NCBI RefSeq assembly: GCF_014839805.1 | Contig: NC_051129.1 | Span: 6,514,920-6,578,919, forward strand | Reading direction: 5' to 3' | DNA length: 64,000 bases | Origin: Manduca sexta | Taxonomy: Eukaryota > Arthropoda > Insecta > Lepidoptera > Sphingidae | Shown here: one piece after another, positions 47,054 through 59,500 of the stretch | Position numbering within the stretch: position 1 is the stretch's first letter | How the letters are laid out: each line of letters begins with the position of its first letter | Made by a program: the position numbers and the translations under genes | Notes under the pieces: generated by a model | Databases searched by the model: none | The model's input: only the letters and a program-made list of their open reading frames with translations | What the model was told of the DNA's origin: nothing

Positions 47054-50000
47054 TTACAGATGTGCATGTGCCCCTCCGGCGGCTGCAATAGTTTCCCCTG
47101 TGATGTAGCTGGCATCATCAGAAACTAAAAATGCAACTGCACTTGCAATTTCTGAGGGCTTTCCGAACCTTTTCATTGGTACAATAGACAAACTTCTTTC
47201 TGCACCAGCCTCATTGCTTGTAATCTGAAAATATTATTAGTTAGTCAACTTCAGTTAGAAAAAATCAGCTGAACCATTCATGTTTACTGGTGCCATTATC
47301 TATTCTGTGTGTAATAGAGATCACGATCAGTTTATTGAAATTCAGGGTTTATAATTATCTAACTTAAAACTTGTTTGTATTCAGTTCTGGTTCTTGCTTT
47401 CTGCAGACGAATGAGTCCAAAATTACGTCGACAGTGATATTTTTGAAATAATTTTAGTGATATTATTTATGTAGTCTAATTTGTTATTCATCCTCGGTTC
47501 CAATTTAGGTACGGGGTTCATGTTTCTCATTCCTTCGAACAAGCTCTTTTGCGCGTTCTAGCGAGCTTGGCCACTAAAACTGGTTGAATTTGAGGGAAGA
47601 TAGGTGTAAGGATTTGTATTTGTCTTTTAATATGCGTTCGATTTCAGCTTTATACGTGCTCACTCTTTCGAATTAGGTATTTTATTAATACAATGCTGCG
47701 GTTTAGCACGGGGATTATAGTCAAAATAGTGCGCTATTGTGTGGTAATTGAAAAGAAAAAGATTATTGATGCCTATGAATAACGAATATTTTTCTTTTTT
47801 AATTTTGTCAACGGTTTTTGGACCACATCATATTACAATATTTAAAGTGGAAATAATGTAACAACTGAACACTGGCAATAGTAAACCTATTTCCATAAAA
47901 TATCTATCATTGATTATCTAGAATTTTAAGAATGGTGAACAAAATTACCCTATTGTTCTATTCGCTAACGCCTGCAAATAAGTTTATCGTGGAGTATTGA
48001 CACATGACTGCGTCCCATGTAGGTATTAAAGTTATCAACTACGATAGAATAAACATTACGTATATAGAATACAGATAGTACTTATACAACGTAGGTATAC
48101 TCACTGCCGAGGCAAATTTGGTAGCCACAATTCCTGGAGCGACACAGTTCACTCTTATATTGTCATGAACAATCTCGTTAGCAATTGCTTTAGTTAAGCC
48201 TAAAAGAGTAGTTTTACTAACGCTGTAAGCACCAAGAGGCTGCAAATTAAATTAATCGTAAGTAATAAATATATGCTGTTATTTAATGTCACAGGCCGTC
48301 AAAGGAACAAGTGAGTCACCTGATGTTAAGTGATCTAATTGACTGCCTGTAAACAACCATAATTCCACTACATCAACCCATCTTCACACGCACCACAGAT
48401 GCAGTGCTAACCTTAAAGCAAAGGAGTGAGTTTTAGGAAAGGAAAGAGATTGTTTCTTGTTATTTCACTCAGCGTTCGAAATGCGACAGCGTAAATCATT
48501 TTTTGCATGGAGCAAGACGGGCACATAGCAATGAAGGAAGAGTACTTGGATTGTGGAGAGAATGAGTAAAGGGACTTATCTGCGAAGCATTATAATTAGA
48601 TTGGGTGTTAAATATAATACATAACCTGGATTATTAAAGAAACGCATCTAAAATAGAATAAACAAAATCTAACGCAAAATCACAACTGAAAGGTTTACAG
48701 GATAGCAAAATGTGCAATAACATTTATTTAGACATGCTTTTTCCAAGTATTTTGATTTAAAACAAACGACTAAACCAATTTGAGGAAAATTCTACTGGAC
48801 CATCCAAAAGTAAGTATATTCCATAAATAAAAAAAAGAATTTTCCAAATTGGTTAATACATAATAGATGTCTGACACTACTTGCCTCCATAGGTTGATAC
48901 GCAGCAATGGAAGAGATGAACACAATACTTCCACCTCCTCTTTTCATAAGAAAAGGATAAGCTTCTTTTGCCAAGAGCCAAGAGCATTTCACATTAATTT
49001 CAAATATTTTGTCCCATACATTATCATCAGTCTAAACAAAAAAAAAAAAAAGTTTTGATGAACATTATGTAATTATATTATTATTAGAAATCAGAATACA
49101 TAGCTACCTCCAAAATTGGCGCTACCGATGGGTTAACAGCAGCATTAGATACAAGAATGTCTAGACCACCAAACTTGTTGTTTGCCTGAAATTGAAATTT
49201 ATATTAAAACCTAGTTTTTTCTATACCATCGGTCGAAACACTTATCGGGTGGTCTTCTGGTGTACGTGCTACGTCGCTGGGTTGAGACGATTGATAACTT
49301 TCGGTCGATACACTCAACATGTGGCTTTCTGACGTATACGCTACATAGTTGGGGCGATTAATAAGCATGGCGAGGCTTTAGCTGTGAGTGCGGATATTGC
49401 TAAGGCATCCGATAAGGTCTGACACCGTGGCCTTCTTTCTAAGTTGCGCGCATATGGGCTTCTCGGCAACTTATATATGGATCTTCGGCTTTTTACACGA
49501 GCGTAGAATGTGTGACGTCGTCAACGGACACGCTTCGTAGCTCATGTCAGTCAATGATGGGGTCTCACAAAGCTGTTCTTTCACCACCCCATTTATTTTA
49601 CATATCAATTTATCACGATAATACACACTGCTATACAGACGACAGTATCGTGCATGGGCACTATTGCGTTGGGCCATCTAGTAGCCAGAGAGTTACAGAT
49701 AGGCAGCGTGATAATCCAGTCATGGAACTCAATTGTGTCTTGGATTTCATTTTTGAATGGTGTTCATCCTATCTGGTTGTGTTCAATGCCAAGAAAGATG
49801 AGGTGTAAGCGTTCACATTAAAAAAAGTCCCCGTTTTTCCCCACCCCAATCTTCAGGGTACTCCACTTGCAATGCGGAATAGTCTCAATATCCTAGGTAT
49901 AGATATTCACCGCGATCTGAATGCAAGTAACCACATTGAGGGCGTAATAACTGCCACCTCCCGTAGGGTCGGAATTCTGGACATGGTGCAGAGGTATTTT

Positions 50001-52584
50001 ATTTTTTATTTATTTCATTTATTTCAGGCTCAGAAAAAAACCCATATGGAAATATATTCATACATACATTCTTACTACATTATTATAAGATTAAATTAAT
50101 ATAACATAATAACAATCATAGCAAGTTTGTATACAAATTACTTATTTAAGAGTTTTGCCACCGGCTTATGTATATTAATCCAATGAGCTGTAATATGGCT
50201 AGCTACATCATTACATACAATGGCCAGCAAACTGTTTGTTGCAACGGGCAACAGATTTAACGCCTGTTCAGTAGTGTTGGATTAATTAGCAGTAGCATTA
50301 ATTTTTAGCATGCTGAACCTCATTTAGTACTTCACAAATTAAATACAGTTGCAAAATTTTGTGAACTGCTAATTAACTATTTATATGTTAGCGCGCCTCG
50401 CAATAGCAGCGCAAGAGTACACGCTCCTTAGCGCCCGCAGGAATACTAAATGAATTCTGTACTAATGCTAATGCGCCTGTTTTTTAGTGGAGTAATCGAG
50501 AAAAAAGGCGTGATATGCGCCACTCCATGTTCATTGACTTGTTTATATTTTTGGAAAATTACCGAATATTAGGTCGGGAAAAATTTCGCACAATAATATC
50601 TATTATGCCTGAATAGAGGACCTAAGTTATTTTTTTGAAAAACTTACATATTCTTCAAGATATAATACTCATTCTATATTCTATAATGTACAAATTAATA
50701 TCATATAATTTTAATAAAATGTATAGAAGGTAAATAAACGTAAAAAAAAATAATCACAAATTAAAATTAACACAATTTTATTTCATGTGTCATATTAGCG
50801 ATTAGCATTAGAGCATTGTTGTTTAGCATTCTAAGGCATGAAAATTCACATGCTAATGAAATTAATTCTAAATAGCATTAATTTCCATCACTACTTTTCA
50901 GCTTACTTTGGAGCAATTTGCCATCATACATGTTCTCTTTTTCCTACAACTTGTGGACCTTCAAGCTTATTGTGAAGAAACAATTAACCTGTTCGACATT
51001 ACTGTGCCAAATGTTGAGGTATGTTTATTTCTTGCCGGTCTACATGTTTTTGGCCATCTTTGCCCTCACCATCAGGTGCAGTTAGGTCACTTTGCCAAGC
51101 CCTTGATAAAAAAGAATATATTATACAATATTTATTTACATATGTATACATAGCATCACACCATTGTCCTATATAAATATAGGTAAAAATGTAACATTTA
51201 CAAGCTATACAAATACAAATTCTTTATTGCATAATGTAGGAACTTAATATTCAGGTGGTTTTAAAATATAAAAAATGTTCCAATACATTTTTATTGTCAT
51301 ACAATACATGATGTAGTTGTACATAGTTGTAACATTACAGACTTGCATTGGGGATAGTATATAAGGTTTTTCTGTCTGGTCTCTTTCTAAAACTTGCCTA
51401 TGACACTTAAAGTAGATTGGATGCTGTCTTAAATAGATACAAATTTCCCTTATATAATAAGCACTTAATAATAGTGATGATTCTGTTGCCTTTTTACACT
51501 CTGGGCTCATATTAAGCAGAATAACTCAATAACCTTATGCATGGACTAGGAATTTAACCAGAGATGCTTATATGATTAAGGGGACTGCAAATAATACTCC
51601 ACTAAAGCAATCTTATATTCTTAGAACTAAAATAACAATTACTACTTGCCATATCAAAAAGTTGTTTTCTTTGCTCTGCATTTGCCACATGGCATACAAC
51701 ACCTTCCACATTTATTCCATCATCACGGAGACTTTTTACTGCTTTATTTACATTGCTTTCTTTTCGGCTACTTATTATTATTGAAGCTCCTTCATCGCCT
51801 AATCTTTTTGCTATTGCATAGCCTATCCTGGAAAAACATGATGCCCAAATAAATAAACACTGACATGGGTTAGTATGAAATTGTATTAATTTATAATCAT
51901 ATAGCCCTTGTCTTAGGGCATTGATTCCCAAAGTGGTCCAGGTAGACCCCAGGGATCCACAGGAGACTTGATGGGGTTCTATGTTGGCATGACCAAAAAA
52001 TGGGGGCCACAATTCGTAAGTGGTGGTCCATGAAATTTTTTCTGGTTTGATATTAAAGAACTAAAATTTTGGTTTGACTTCACCTGTCAATGTAGGGAGA
52101 TAATATTGATAGGGGTCATAAGAGGCAAGGCAACCCCAACATTACTATCCGAAAGCCACCCTGCAATGGCTGGGCAATAGTTGTAATACATTTTTTCATT
52201 TTTTCTGTGCAACAAAAAATGGCCCATCAGAACCAGCAAAATTTTAAAAGGGGTTTATGAGGAAAACAATATTTAGGAACCTCTGTCTTAGGGGATGAAT
52301 TTTCATATATCCTTTGTCCTTTACTTGTGCTCACTAATGTTATAAAAGATTTTCATTTAATGTTTCCAGCTTTCAGAGTTGCTGGACAACTTCTTTCAAA
52401 GATATACTTTTTACACATTTAAATATGTATCGAATACATAACACTGCACTTACCCCTCCGTCGATGCTGTCACAATAGCTACCTTCCCTTTTAATCTTAC
52501 ACTGTGATTTTCTCTTGTACTTACAGTATACGGAATCATCTTAGGAATGTTATAGCTACTTAAAAATTTAAGGTTGCGTAGCAT
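47054..52584 (-). CDS. DHRS4: DHRS4-like short-chain dehydrogenase/reductase
   Basis: NAD(P)H-dependent carbonyl/retinal reductase of the classical SDR family. Six minus-strand exons: 52454-52584, 51650-51827, 49108-49185, 48885-49031, 48105-48239 and 47054-47224 (840 nt, 279 aa, close to the vertebrate enzyme). Motifs: nucleotide-binding VAIVTASTEGIGYAIAKRLG with arginine-containing IISSRK, the NNAG-equivalent SNAAVNP, catalytic SSIAAY...YSVSK (Ser, Tyr, Lys) and NIRVNCVAPGIVATKF. The C-terminus is GGAHAHL, where vertebrate DHRS4 ends in the peroxisomal SRL. Introns 2 and 4 have no GT donor in the required phase; GCAAGT does fit at both (ATG|GCAAGT, GAG|GCAAGT), so both look like GC-AG introns. 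Intron 2 holds a LINE piece and a hAT element. Confidence 0.93.
48285..48445 (+). repeat. Dispersed lepidopteran repeat (CACCTGATGTTAAGTGAT type)
   Basis: GTCAAAGGAACAAGTGAGTC followed by ACCTGATGTTAAGTGATCT is a phrase found in very common lepidopteran interspersed repeats (from memory). The family was not assigned. It lies in intron 4 of the DHRS4-like gene. Confidence 0.5.
49330..49990 (+). pseudogene. Jockey-like LINE reverse transcriptase fragment, broken
   Basis: Plus-strand pieces in several frames read GEALAVSADIAKASD (motif AFDxVWH region), LLSKLRAYGL, HCYTDDSIVHG (the YADD site, here YTDD) and VVFNAKKDE. Multiple stops and frameshifts break the frame. The order fits the palm and thumb of a Jockey-type reverse transcriptase. 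It lies in intron 2 of the DHRS4-like gene on the opposite strand. Confidence 0.7.
50272..50893. mobile_element. hAT-like element (copy 2), uninterrupted
   Basis: The ends are TAGTGTTGGATTAATTAGCA and ...TTTCCATCACTA. The flanking octamers CTGTTCAG (50264-50271) and CTTTTCAG (50894-50901) differ at one base. It aligns along its whole length with 8541-11144 once the two Helitrons there are removed, so it is the empty-site reference for both insertions. There is no transposase ORF. It lies in intron 2 of the DHRS4-like gene. Confidence 0.85.
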
Positions 52585-53158
52585 TATTTCAGAAAAACAG
52601 ACATTGGAGTTTGGACCCGTGATTGAACTTCCACCACCACACTTTCCGCTGTATTTAAAATGCTCTTTGCCCGACTTGACTTGCTGTTATCACCAAAGTT
52701 ATCACTGTGTGTATTTTTCAGATGTATTTTAGACATAAACAATAAACATGTCAAAATTTAACTGAAACCATTGTGTTGCTAAGGCTGCGTATACATTCGT
52801 TTCTTCAATCTGAACGCTACGAATTCCATAATATAAAACGCCGTTTGCTTCCACACACGCTGAATTTTTACGTGATGTTTTTATTTTGGTTCCAAAAAAA
52901 TATTTTTTCAGAGGCGTCCGGGAAAAACCATTTCGCTCAAATGTCCGGGATTTCTATCGTGTTTAACCGTCGTCGACAATTTAGGCAATGGTAGCCCTAC
53001 CTAGATAAATATCATTAGTGTACGTTCTTTCATACTATGTTACGAAAATGGGCAGTCCATGGTTATGAATTGTGATTTTATTTATGTGTCTAGTATAATT
53101 ATTTCCCTTCCATATTTTATTTATTTTTAAATAGTTATTTATTTATGCATATAAATAC

Positions 53159-53395
53159 TAATTAGCTTTTGCCCGCGGCTCCACCCGCGTAAGAAAGTTT
53201 TTCTATTATAAATATCACGCTATAAGTATGTTTTCCCGGGATAGAAAGTAGCCTTCTTCCCGCGGTTTCAAACTATCTCCATAACAAATTTTAATCTCAT
53301 CTAAATGCGTTGGTTGGTTTTTAGTTCATCGCTTTCTGACAGACAGACAGATGCAGTGGAGGTTTTATTTTATAATACGTATATTTTTTAAAAGA
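53159..53395 (-). mobile_element. Helitron 3' end fragment, reversed
   Basis: The minus strand ends GCGGGCAAAAGCTAAT, with a hairpin-forming GC block before it. Upstream it has GAGATAGTTTGAAACC and CTCCACTGCATCTGTCTGTC, matching the 3' third of the Helitrons at 8711 and 59751. The usual CTAG is CTAA. Confidence 0.65.
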
Positions 53396-53539
53396 TACAA
53401 TTTCGTCATACGTGTTTGTTGCGTAATTGTAACAAACTCTAGTTAATTTCAAAAACTTTGTAGTTTTTTATTACCAACAATTTGCAACGAGTTGTCAATG
53501 TTAATTAGATACGTCGTCACATATTTTAATTGGATTATT

Positions 53540-54045
53540 AAAGTGTAGAAATAATCGTCTTAGTATTACTTATTTCATTATACTTCATTGGCGACGAGGA
53601 TGGACGCCGAACAATTTGCATAATTTCTTAGCGCCCAACAGGCGCAACAGCAACAAAATGTTTACAATGATGCTTGAATTAGTCACAAAAACAACAGCAG
53701 TGACTTCGCCGGATGCTGTCAGTGTGACGAGCACTGGGTTAAAATTGTTTAAATTGGACAAATACAATCCCGACAATCACCGGGTAGCTATTTTATCGAT
53801 TACTTCGAAACGAAATGTTTGATTTACAAAATGCCTACGGACAACCTATTAAGAAATTCCTTCTTTTGAACTATCTTATACCAGACATATTTACGGAAGT
53901 CAAAACTGCATTGACTCCGGCCTTTGAAAAAAATACATACAAGGACATACCTAAGTACAAAATTTTTAGAATGATACCGCGTCAAAAAACAATTTACCGA
54001 GTACTTACAGAATTTTGGAGCTGTTTTATCAAAACTGTTTGATCA
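53540..54045 (+). pseudogene. Ty3/Gypsy-type retrotransposon leader and gag fragment, broken
   Basis: After TTCATTGGCGACGAGGATGG (a primer-binding/leader-like phrase) a gag-like frame starts MDAEQFA and hits a stop. It is picked up in other frames as MMLELVTKTTAVTSPDAVSV, GLKLFKLDKYNPD, LLNYLIPDIFTEVKTAL and TYKDIPKYK. The frame breaks at least twice and ends near 54040. No pol or matching second LTR is visible. Confidence 0.65.
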
Positions 54046-54816
54046 CACACACAGAAGCCTGCACCTAACTCTGAAGTGATTTGCCACAATAAGCTTTAAT
54101 TCCTCATTATCCACCTTGGTCGCAAGTCGTCCGAGGTGCTTGTTTTGAAGATCGAAATTTCCAGAATAAAAACGTTGGAACCAAAAACGCAGTGTTTTCT
54201 TTTGCGACACCAGCGCCATTCACATAGAAAGTAAGAAAGAAAGAAAATTTTATTCGCAGAATATATTGGGACGCACTCAAACATTTATAACAAAAAAAAA
54301 AAATACATAGTGGGTTGGGGAAACGTGCATCGCATGATACTGCCGAATAGGTTCCTTCCTTAATCCTTCGAGCTATTTTGGTGCCACGGGCTACAATGGA
54401 ACTTATACTCGTAAATATAATGATATTTCATGTATTCCATGTTAAAAATAAATAGGTTTTGTTTTTAATTCCCGAATTTTAAAAAAGGAAATAGATTGTC
54501 ATAAAAGTAAAATAAAATGGTTGTACGATTTTCTGCAAAATAAATTTATAATTGCTTATTTGAAGTGTTTAACATTAAAATAAAATCCGAACATTCCATT
54601 GTGCGATATGAAAGAAGCCAAATATGAAACTAATCAGATAAAAAAATTATTGTTTTCGAAACTCAAATGTACCAGTAAATGCATTTATGAATTTGAATTT
54701 TTAACCCAAGAGAGGATATTTCAGATCAAAGTGGCCAGTACGACATAACGGCAATTTCAAATGTAAGGTAAAAGACCTAATATTATGATTACATAAATAT
54801 TATAATGTTATATAAG

Positions 54817-55181
54817 TTAAGGTGGTAGCTCAAGGTCCATTTTCATACATTTTGTTTCGGCTTTAATCTGGGTAACTAAACAAGTATTGGCAAGTAAAGA
54901 ATTTAAATTCACGTTTAGTTAGTGATTAGTTCTCGCAGTTGAAGAAAAACGTAAAAATAATTAATAATCATGGATATTTCGGCCTTTAAAATTTAATATG
55001 ACGAAATTTTAAAGGCAGAAATATCCATGATTATTAATTATTTTTACGTTTTTCTTCAACTGCGAGAACTAATCACTAACTAGACGTGAATTTAAATTCT
55101 TTACTTGCCAATACTTGTTTAGTTACCCAGATTAAAGCCGAAACAAAATGTATGAAAATGGACCTTGAGCTACCACCTTAA
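54817..55181. mobile_element. Complete palindromic MITE
   Basis: The two arms of about 165 bp are near-perfect inverted repeats, from TTAAGGTGGTAGCTCAAGG to its complement CCTTGAGCTACCACCTTAA. The centre is around AATTTAATATGACG. Termini fit either a TA target (Tc1/mariner-like) or TTAA (piggyBac-like). A half copy lies at 19147-19363. It lies in the DHRS4-like to oxt intergenic region. Confidence 0.88.
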
Positions 55182-56505
55182 TGTGGTCTATCTTCTGCTT
55201 CATTCATCAGTAAATACCGAACTATTCTTTTGAAGTCAAAGCGAATGGTCTACTATCTGATTTCGAGGCGGAGTGTGGGTATGGTGGTCGGGTTATAATA
55301 TTTGATTGTTGGTGTTAGATTGATACTCGTATAAATCACAGATTACTATATTAGTAATCAGTGATTTATAGGACTAGTACTAATGAAGGGGCCTGTTTCC
55401 TTAGTAATATAAATGCTCGTTATAGTATTATAACATTTCTTCATAGTTTTAAAAAATTGCGGACACTGGACAGATGATCTGGCGTCCTCTCTCGATTGCA
55501 AAACAATAAAACTATTCTCCTTCTATTGTCAATGGCAATAGTCCGACACAAGGAGTGAATTTCCTGCTTCTGAGCATTGTTCTAGGGAATTTCCAATGTA
55601 GTCTCGCTTTTTATAACGTCGAATTGGAAAGTGGCAACACCCTTGAATTAAGAAAGATGTGTGGCAAGCATTCGTTTTTTAGAATCTGAACTCTGATACA
55701 AGATTCAAATTTCAATTCCAGATATAAAAATCCGGATATTTTTTTTTTGGTTTGATTTACTCCTTAAGGAGAAGGCAAAGGCTCTCAGCCATACAGCCTA
55801 AAAATCCGGACAATGGAAATTGAGGGAAAGTCCAGTGTTGCTAAAAGGTTACATTTCTTACATTTTTCGTTACTTTTGACCCCCTCGCGTAACATGTAAG
55901 TAATTTTTACATGTAAGGCAATTTTCGTAAACTTTTGAGAGCAACGAGATTTGTAATACTAAATTTTTATTGTAAACAGTTTACGAACGCATTTCAATTC
56001 AACACATCCAAAACTGGCGGGTCTAAAAAGTATTTCACTCCATATCACACTCTGAGATTGCTCGCCATGACAAAATGAAACGTATCTTAGATATATATTA
56101 AAACTTGATTTTGCTTGAGTGTGCGCGCGCACGTTTCCTACTTCGCAGGTACCCGCGGTTCGCGGTTTCGTAGCTACAGAAATGCTTGCCCAAAAACACG
56201 TAAATTAAAAGAAAAACAATAATGTAACTTTTGCAGCAAAAATGTAACATTTCAGGAACGAAACGTAACTTACGACTCAAGGGCCCTGGCAGCACTGGGA
56301 AAGTCACTTCATTGACACTGACAAGTGACATGTGACAATTGACAAATAAAACTAACAAAATATAGATTTCCATTTCTATGTTTAGCTTCTATGTACGGCG
56401 GTAATATCGTAAATTATAATTATAAATGTTATTTTACAGGACTCAAATCTAGAATTATGTAGGAGATTAAAAGGTCTAAAAATCAGAAATCTTTCTAAAA
56501 CGGAC
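55182..56505. promoter_or_regulatory. Upstream region of oxt, few features
   Basis: It contains the presumed oxt 5' region. An acceptor-like TTATTTTACAG ends at 56439, which suggests the coding exon is preceded by a 5' UTR intron. A T-rich stretch lies at about 55738-55750. No promoter element could be assigned with confidence. Confidence 0.35.
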
Positions 56506-56526
56506 ATGTTGATGAGATGGCAGTAA
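56506..56526 (+). promoter_or_regulatory. Short upstream ORF overlapping the oxt start
   Basis: ATG at 56506 opens a six-codon frame (MLMRWQ) that ends at TAA 56524-56526, seven bases beyond the main ATG at 56517. The two ATGs are in different frames. Ribosomes using the first ATG would have to leak past or reinitiate backwards, which could lower oxt translation. Confidence 0.5.
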
Positions 56527-59500
56527 TACTTCGACGAATATGTTTCAAATATACAAAATGTCTAGTGTTGTCTGTTTTGATAGCTTTTTTCATACAGATT
56601 CTAATTGCATTAAGTTTTATTCCATCGATTAATGACAATTTGTTGAAAAGAAATGGCTACGTATCATTTTCACGCCAGGACGTGGGTGAAGTATCAGCTA
56701 GAAAAAATTATTATGGTTATAGTGATGACGAAGATTTTCCTGTTAACAATAAACTATCAAAACCAGGAACACTTCTCCGCCTAGAAGAACTTGACTTTAA
56801 ACCTATATGTGAAATAAAGAGCAGAGAAGCAATATCTGCTATTCATCGGGCAAAAACACAAAATTGTAAACAACAAATAGTGAATATAACATGTCTCATT
56901 CAAGGAAGTAATTTTTATCCTAAAACATTACCAAATAATTGTCCTCACGAGGGAAAGACATATGGCAAATATTTGGGTTGTTATGTAGATGAAAAGAAGA
57001 TGAGATTGCTCTCAGGTTTTTATGGCAATTATGCAAGTACTAACTCACATGAGAATTGTTTGTACATTTGTGTTCAAGCTGGTTTCCCTTATGCAGGTGT
57101 ACAATATGGGTAAGTTCCTAATTTATCAAATAAGTTTTTTTGCTATGCTATAATTGTGAGATAAATTAATGAGATGGTTTATATGATTATTAAAGAGTTA
57201 ATCATAAATGAAAGTGTTGTTTTCACAATAAAAAGTATAAACAATTAACATATTTTTAAGTCAATGCAAATATGAAAGTTAAATTAAACAAAGGTGTAAA
57301 AGAATCATAAAAATATCTATACACATGAAATAAAAATAAATTATTTATAAAAAACATTTTTGTTTATCTAATTGTGTACAAGTTAGAATAGCACTTCTCT
57401 ATTTTCCTGTTCCACTGGCACTATCAGAGAAAGAGGTTTGATCTCACTTGGAAAGATTTTTGTTATGTATAAAAAAAAAAAACATAATTTAGTGTATTAT
57501 GAAGTACAAACATACTCTTTATTAACCCGTGAGGTAGCTGAATGTTTGCCGGCAAACATTGACAGCTACGCGTGTGACGGAAAAATAACCTTATTATGTA
57601 GTATATATGTAGTATATAAGGTTATAATCCCGTGACACACGCAAATGTCATGTAGCTGTCTTGGCTCGCCGGCGATTCACGAGAGACCAAGAGTTAAAGT
57701 ACTTGAAAATGTACTTAATTAAACACATGAAAGAAACCTCATTCTATAAGACCAATAGGTGAACAGAGTGTACACAGGCTACATCAATTCAATTCAATCA
57801 AAATTTTAATAATCAGATTATTAAAGTTGGATAAAGAGATGTATATTTATTGTGTATGTGGCACTGTGTTTTAACTGCTTATATTATTAACAGATCAGAA
57901 TGCTTTTGTGGTGACACGGCACCACCAATCTCTGCAAAGCTTGCTGATGATTTATGTGATATGAAATGTCCAGCAAATCCATCCAAAATGTGTGGAGGCT
58001 ATTTTACTATGAATATTTTTGAGACTGGACTTACAAGTAAGTTTTTATGTGTAATTAGAAGTTTAAATATGTATAAAGGGTAAATTTTCCAAGTGGATGT
58101 GGAGAGTGATATCCAAAATCATGAGTTATAGCAAAATATACTCGAAAGGAGTCTAGGGGCCAATTTTATTATAAACTAAAACTCAAAAATTGGATTTATC
58201 ATACAGCAGTATGTTTAACCAATTTATTTTAAAAAAAAAGAACACTCTTACACCTTTCAACACACACTATGTTATTAGGTGTGTTTAAAATCAGTTTATT
58301 GTGTATTAAACTATACTTTATGGAAATCTATCTGTGGCTTATGTCTCCACAGAACAAATAAATAAATATTTTTTTACCAGAATAAAAGCCATACTATGTC
58401 CATTTCTAGGATAAAAAGCAGCCTATATCCCTTCTTATAGTTTAAGATTAGTTTCATTCAACACATCAATAGATAGACAGAGTTACTTTTGCCCTTATAA
58501 TATTAGTACTAGCTTTTGCTACGGGCTCCTCCCACATGTAAAAGTATTTCTGAGATCAAAGTCCTTATATAGGTCTAGGAAGATGCAAAGCCAGCATCAA
58601 TAGGTAAAATTATGCTAATAGTACAATGCAAAATTGCAACCTTAAACGTCAGTTGCTGGTCTTGACAAAACTGGCTGGCACTGCAAGAAAACAATAATAC
58701 CTTTTTATTCCTTTCTTTCATAACTAATACCTCTGCAGTACCGTTCCTTTACATTGGACTGAATAGAAGCTATTCAGCAGTTTTTATTTTATTCTGTATA
58801 TTCTCCCTGCGCTTTTTTAGACAGGCAGTAAAATTTTGTACAGTTTTATTGCAACATGTTTTGAGTAATTTTGAAAACCATGAATGAAGCAATTATAGAT
58901 CTTTTCAAAGTATCATTCTGGATGAACAATTACTGAGCCTTTCTCATGCTCAATCATTTGCCCACTTTGGACTTCTCTTAAGACATGTAGATGATAATGG
59001 TTTCGAAACTTTTTGCCCCACTAAAATCGCAGAATCATTCTTTTTTGTAATACTCACGTTCTCAGTACGCGCACTCCGCTTGTAAGCTGTCGTATAATAT
59101 AACCCGCTCTTCTCTCATGCGCGTCGTTTTTATGCAATGCACAAAATAAACGTGAAATTATTTATGGCATAATTTGTACAAAGTAGAAAGAAATCAATAT
59201 CTCTTTGCTCGACCCGGAATACGAACCCGGGAACCTCTAAGCGTTGATAGTGATTCGTATCATGCACTTAGTGCAACTACACCTAACGCCAGAAGTAGCA
59301 AAAAGGAAATTTACACAAAATAGTAGTCCCATCGCCCAGTAGTTGGGTATTTAAATGAGTTCGTCTGAAATAAATATGTACCTAATAATATTCAATTGGG
59401 ACTTACTCTCCAACATTTTAAGACGACGAATGTATCGTCAAGACTTCATAATCAAACCAAGTATTAAATATTGTTTTTTTTTTCAGAATTTTTATCTAGA

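Noticed and set aside
50908..51153. 81-codon ORF after the hAT element
   Set aside because: It is on the strand opposite the DHRS4-like gene, has no recognisable motif, and its only hint is a GT after VPNVE. Too weak to call.
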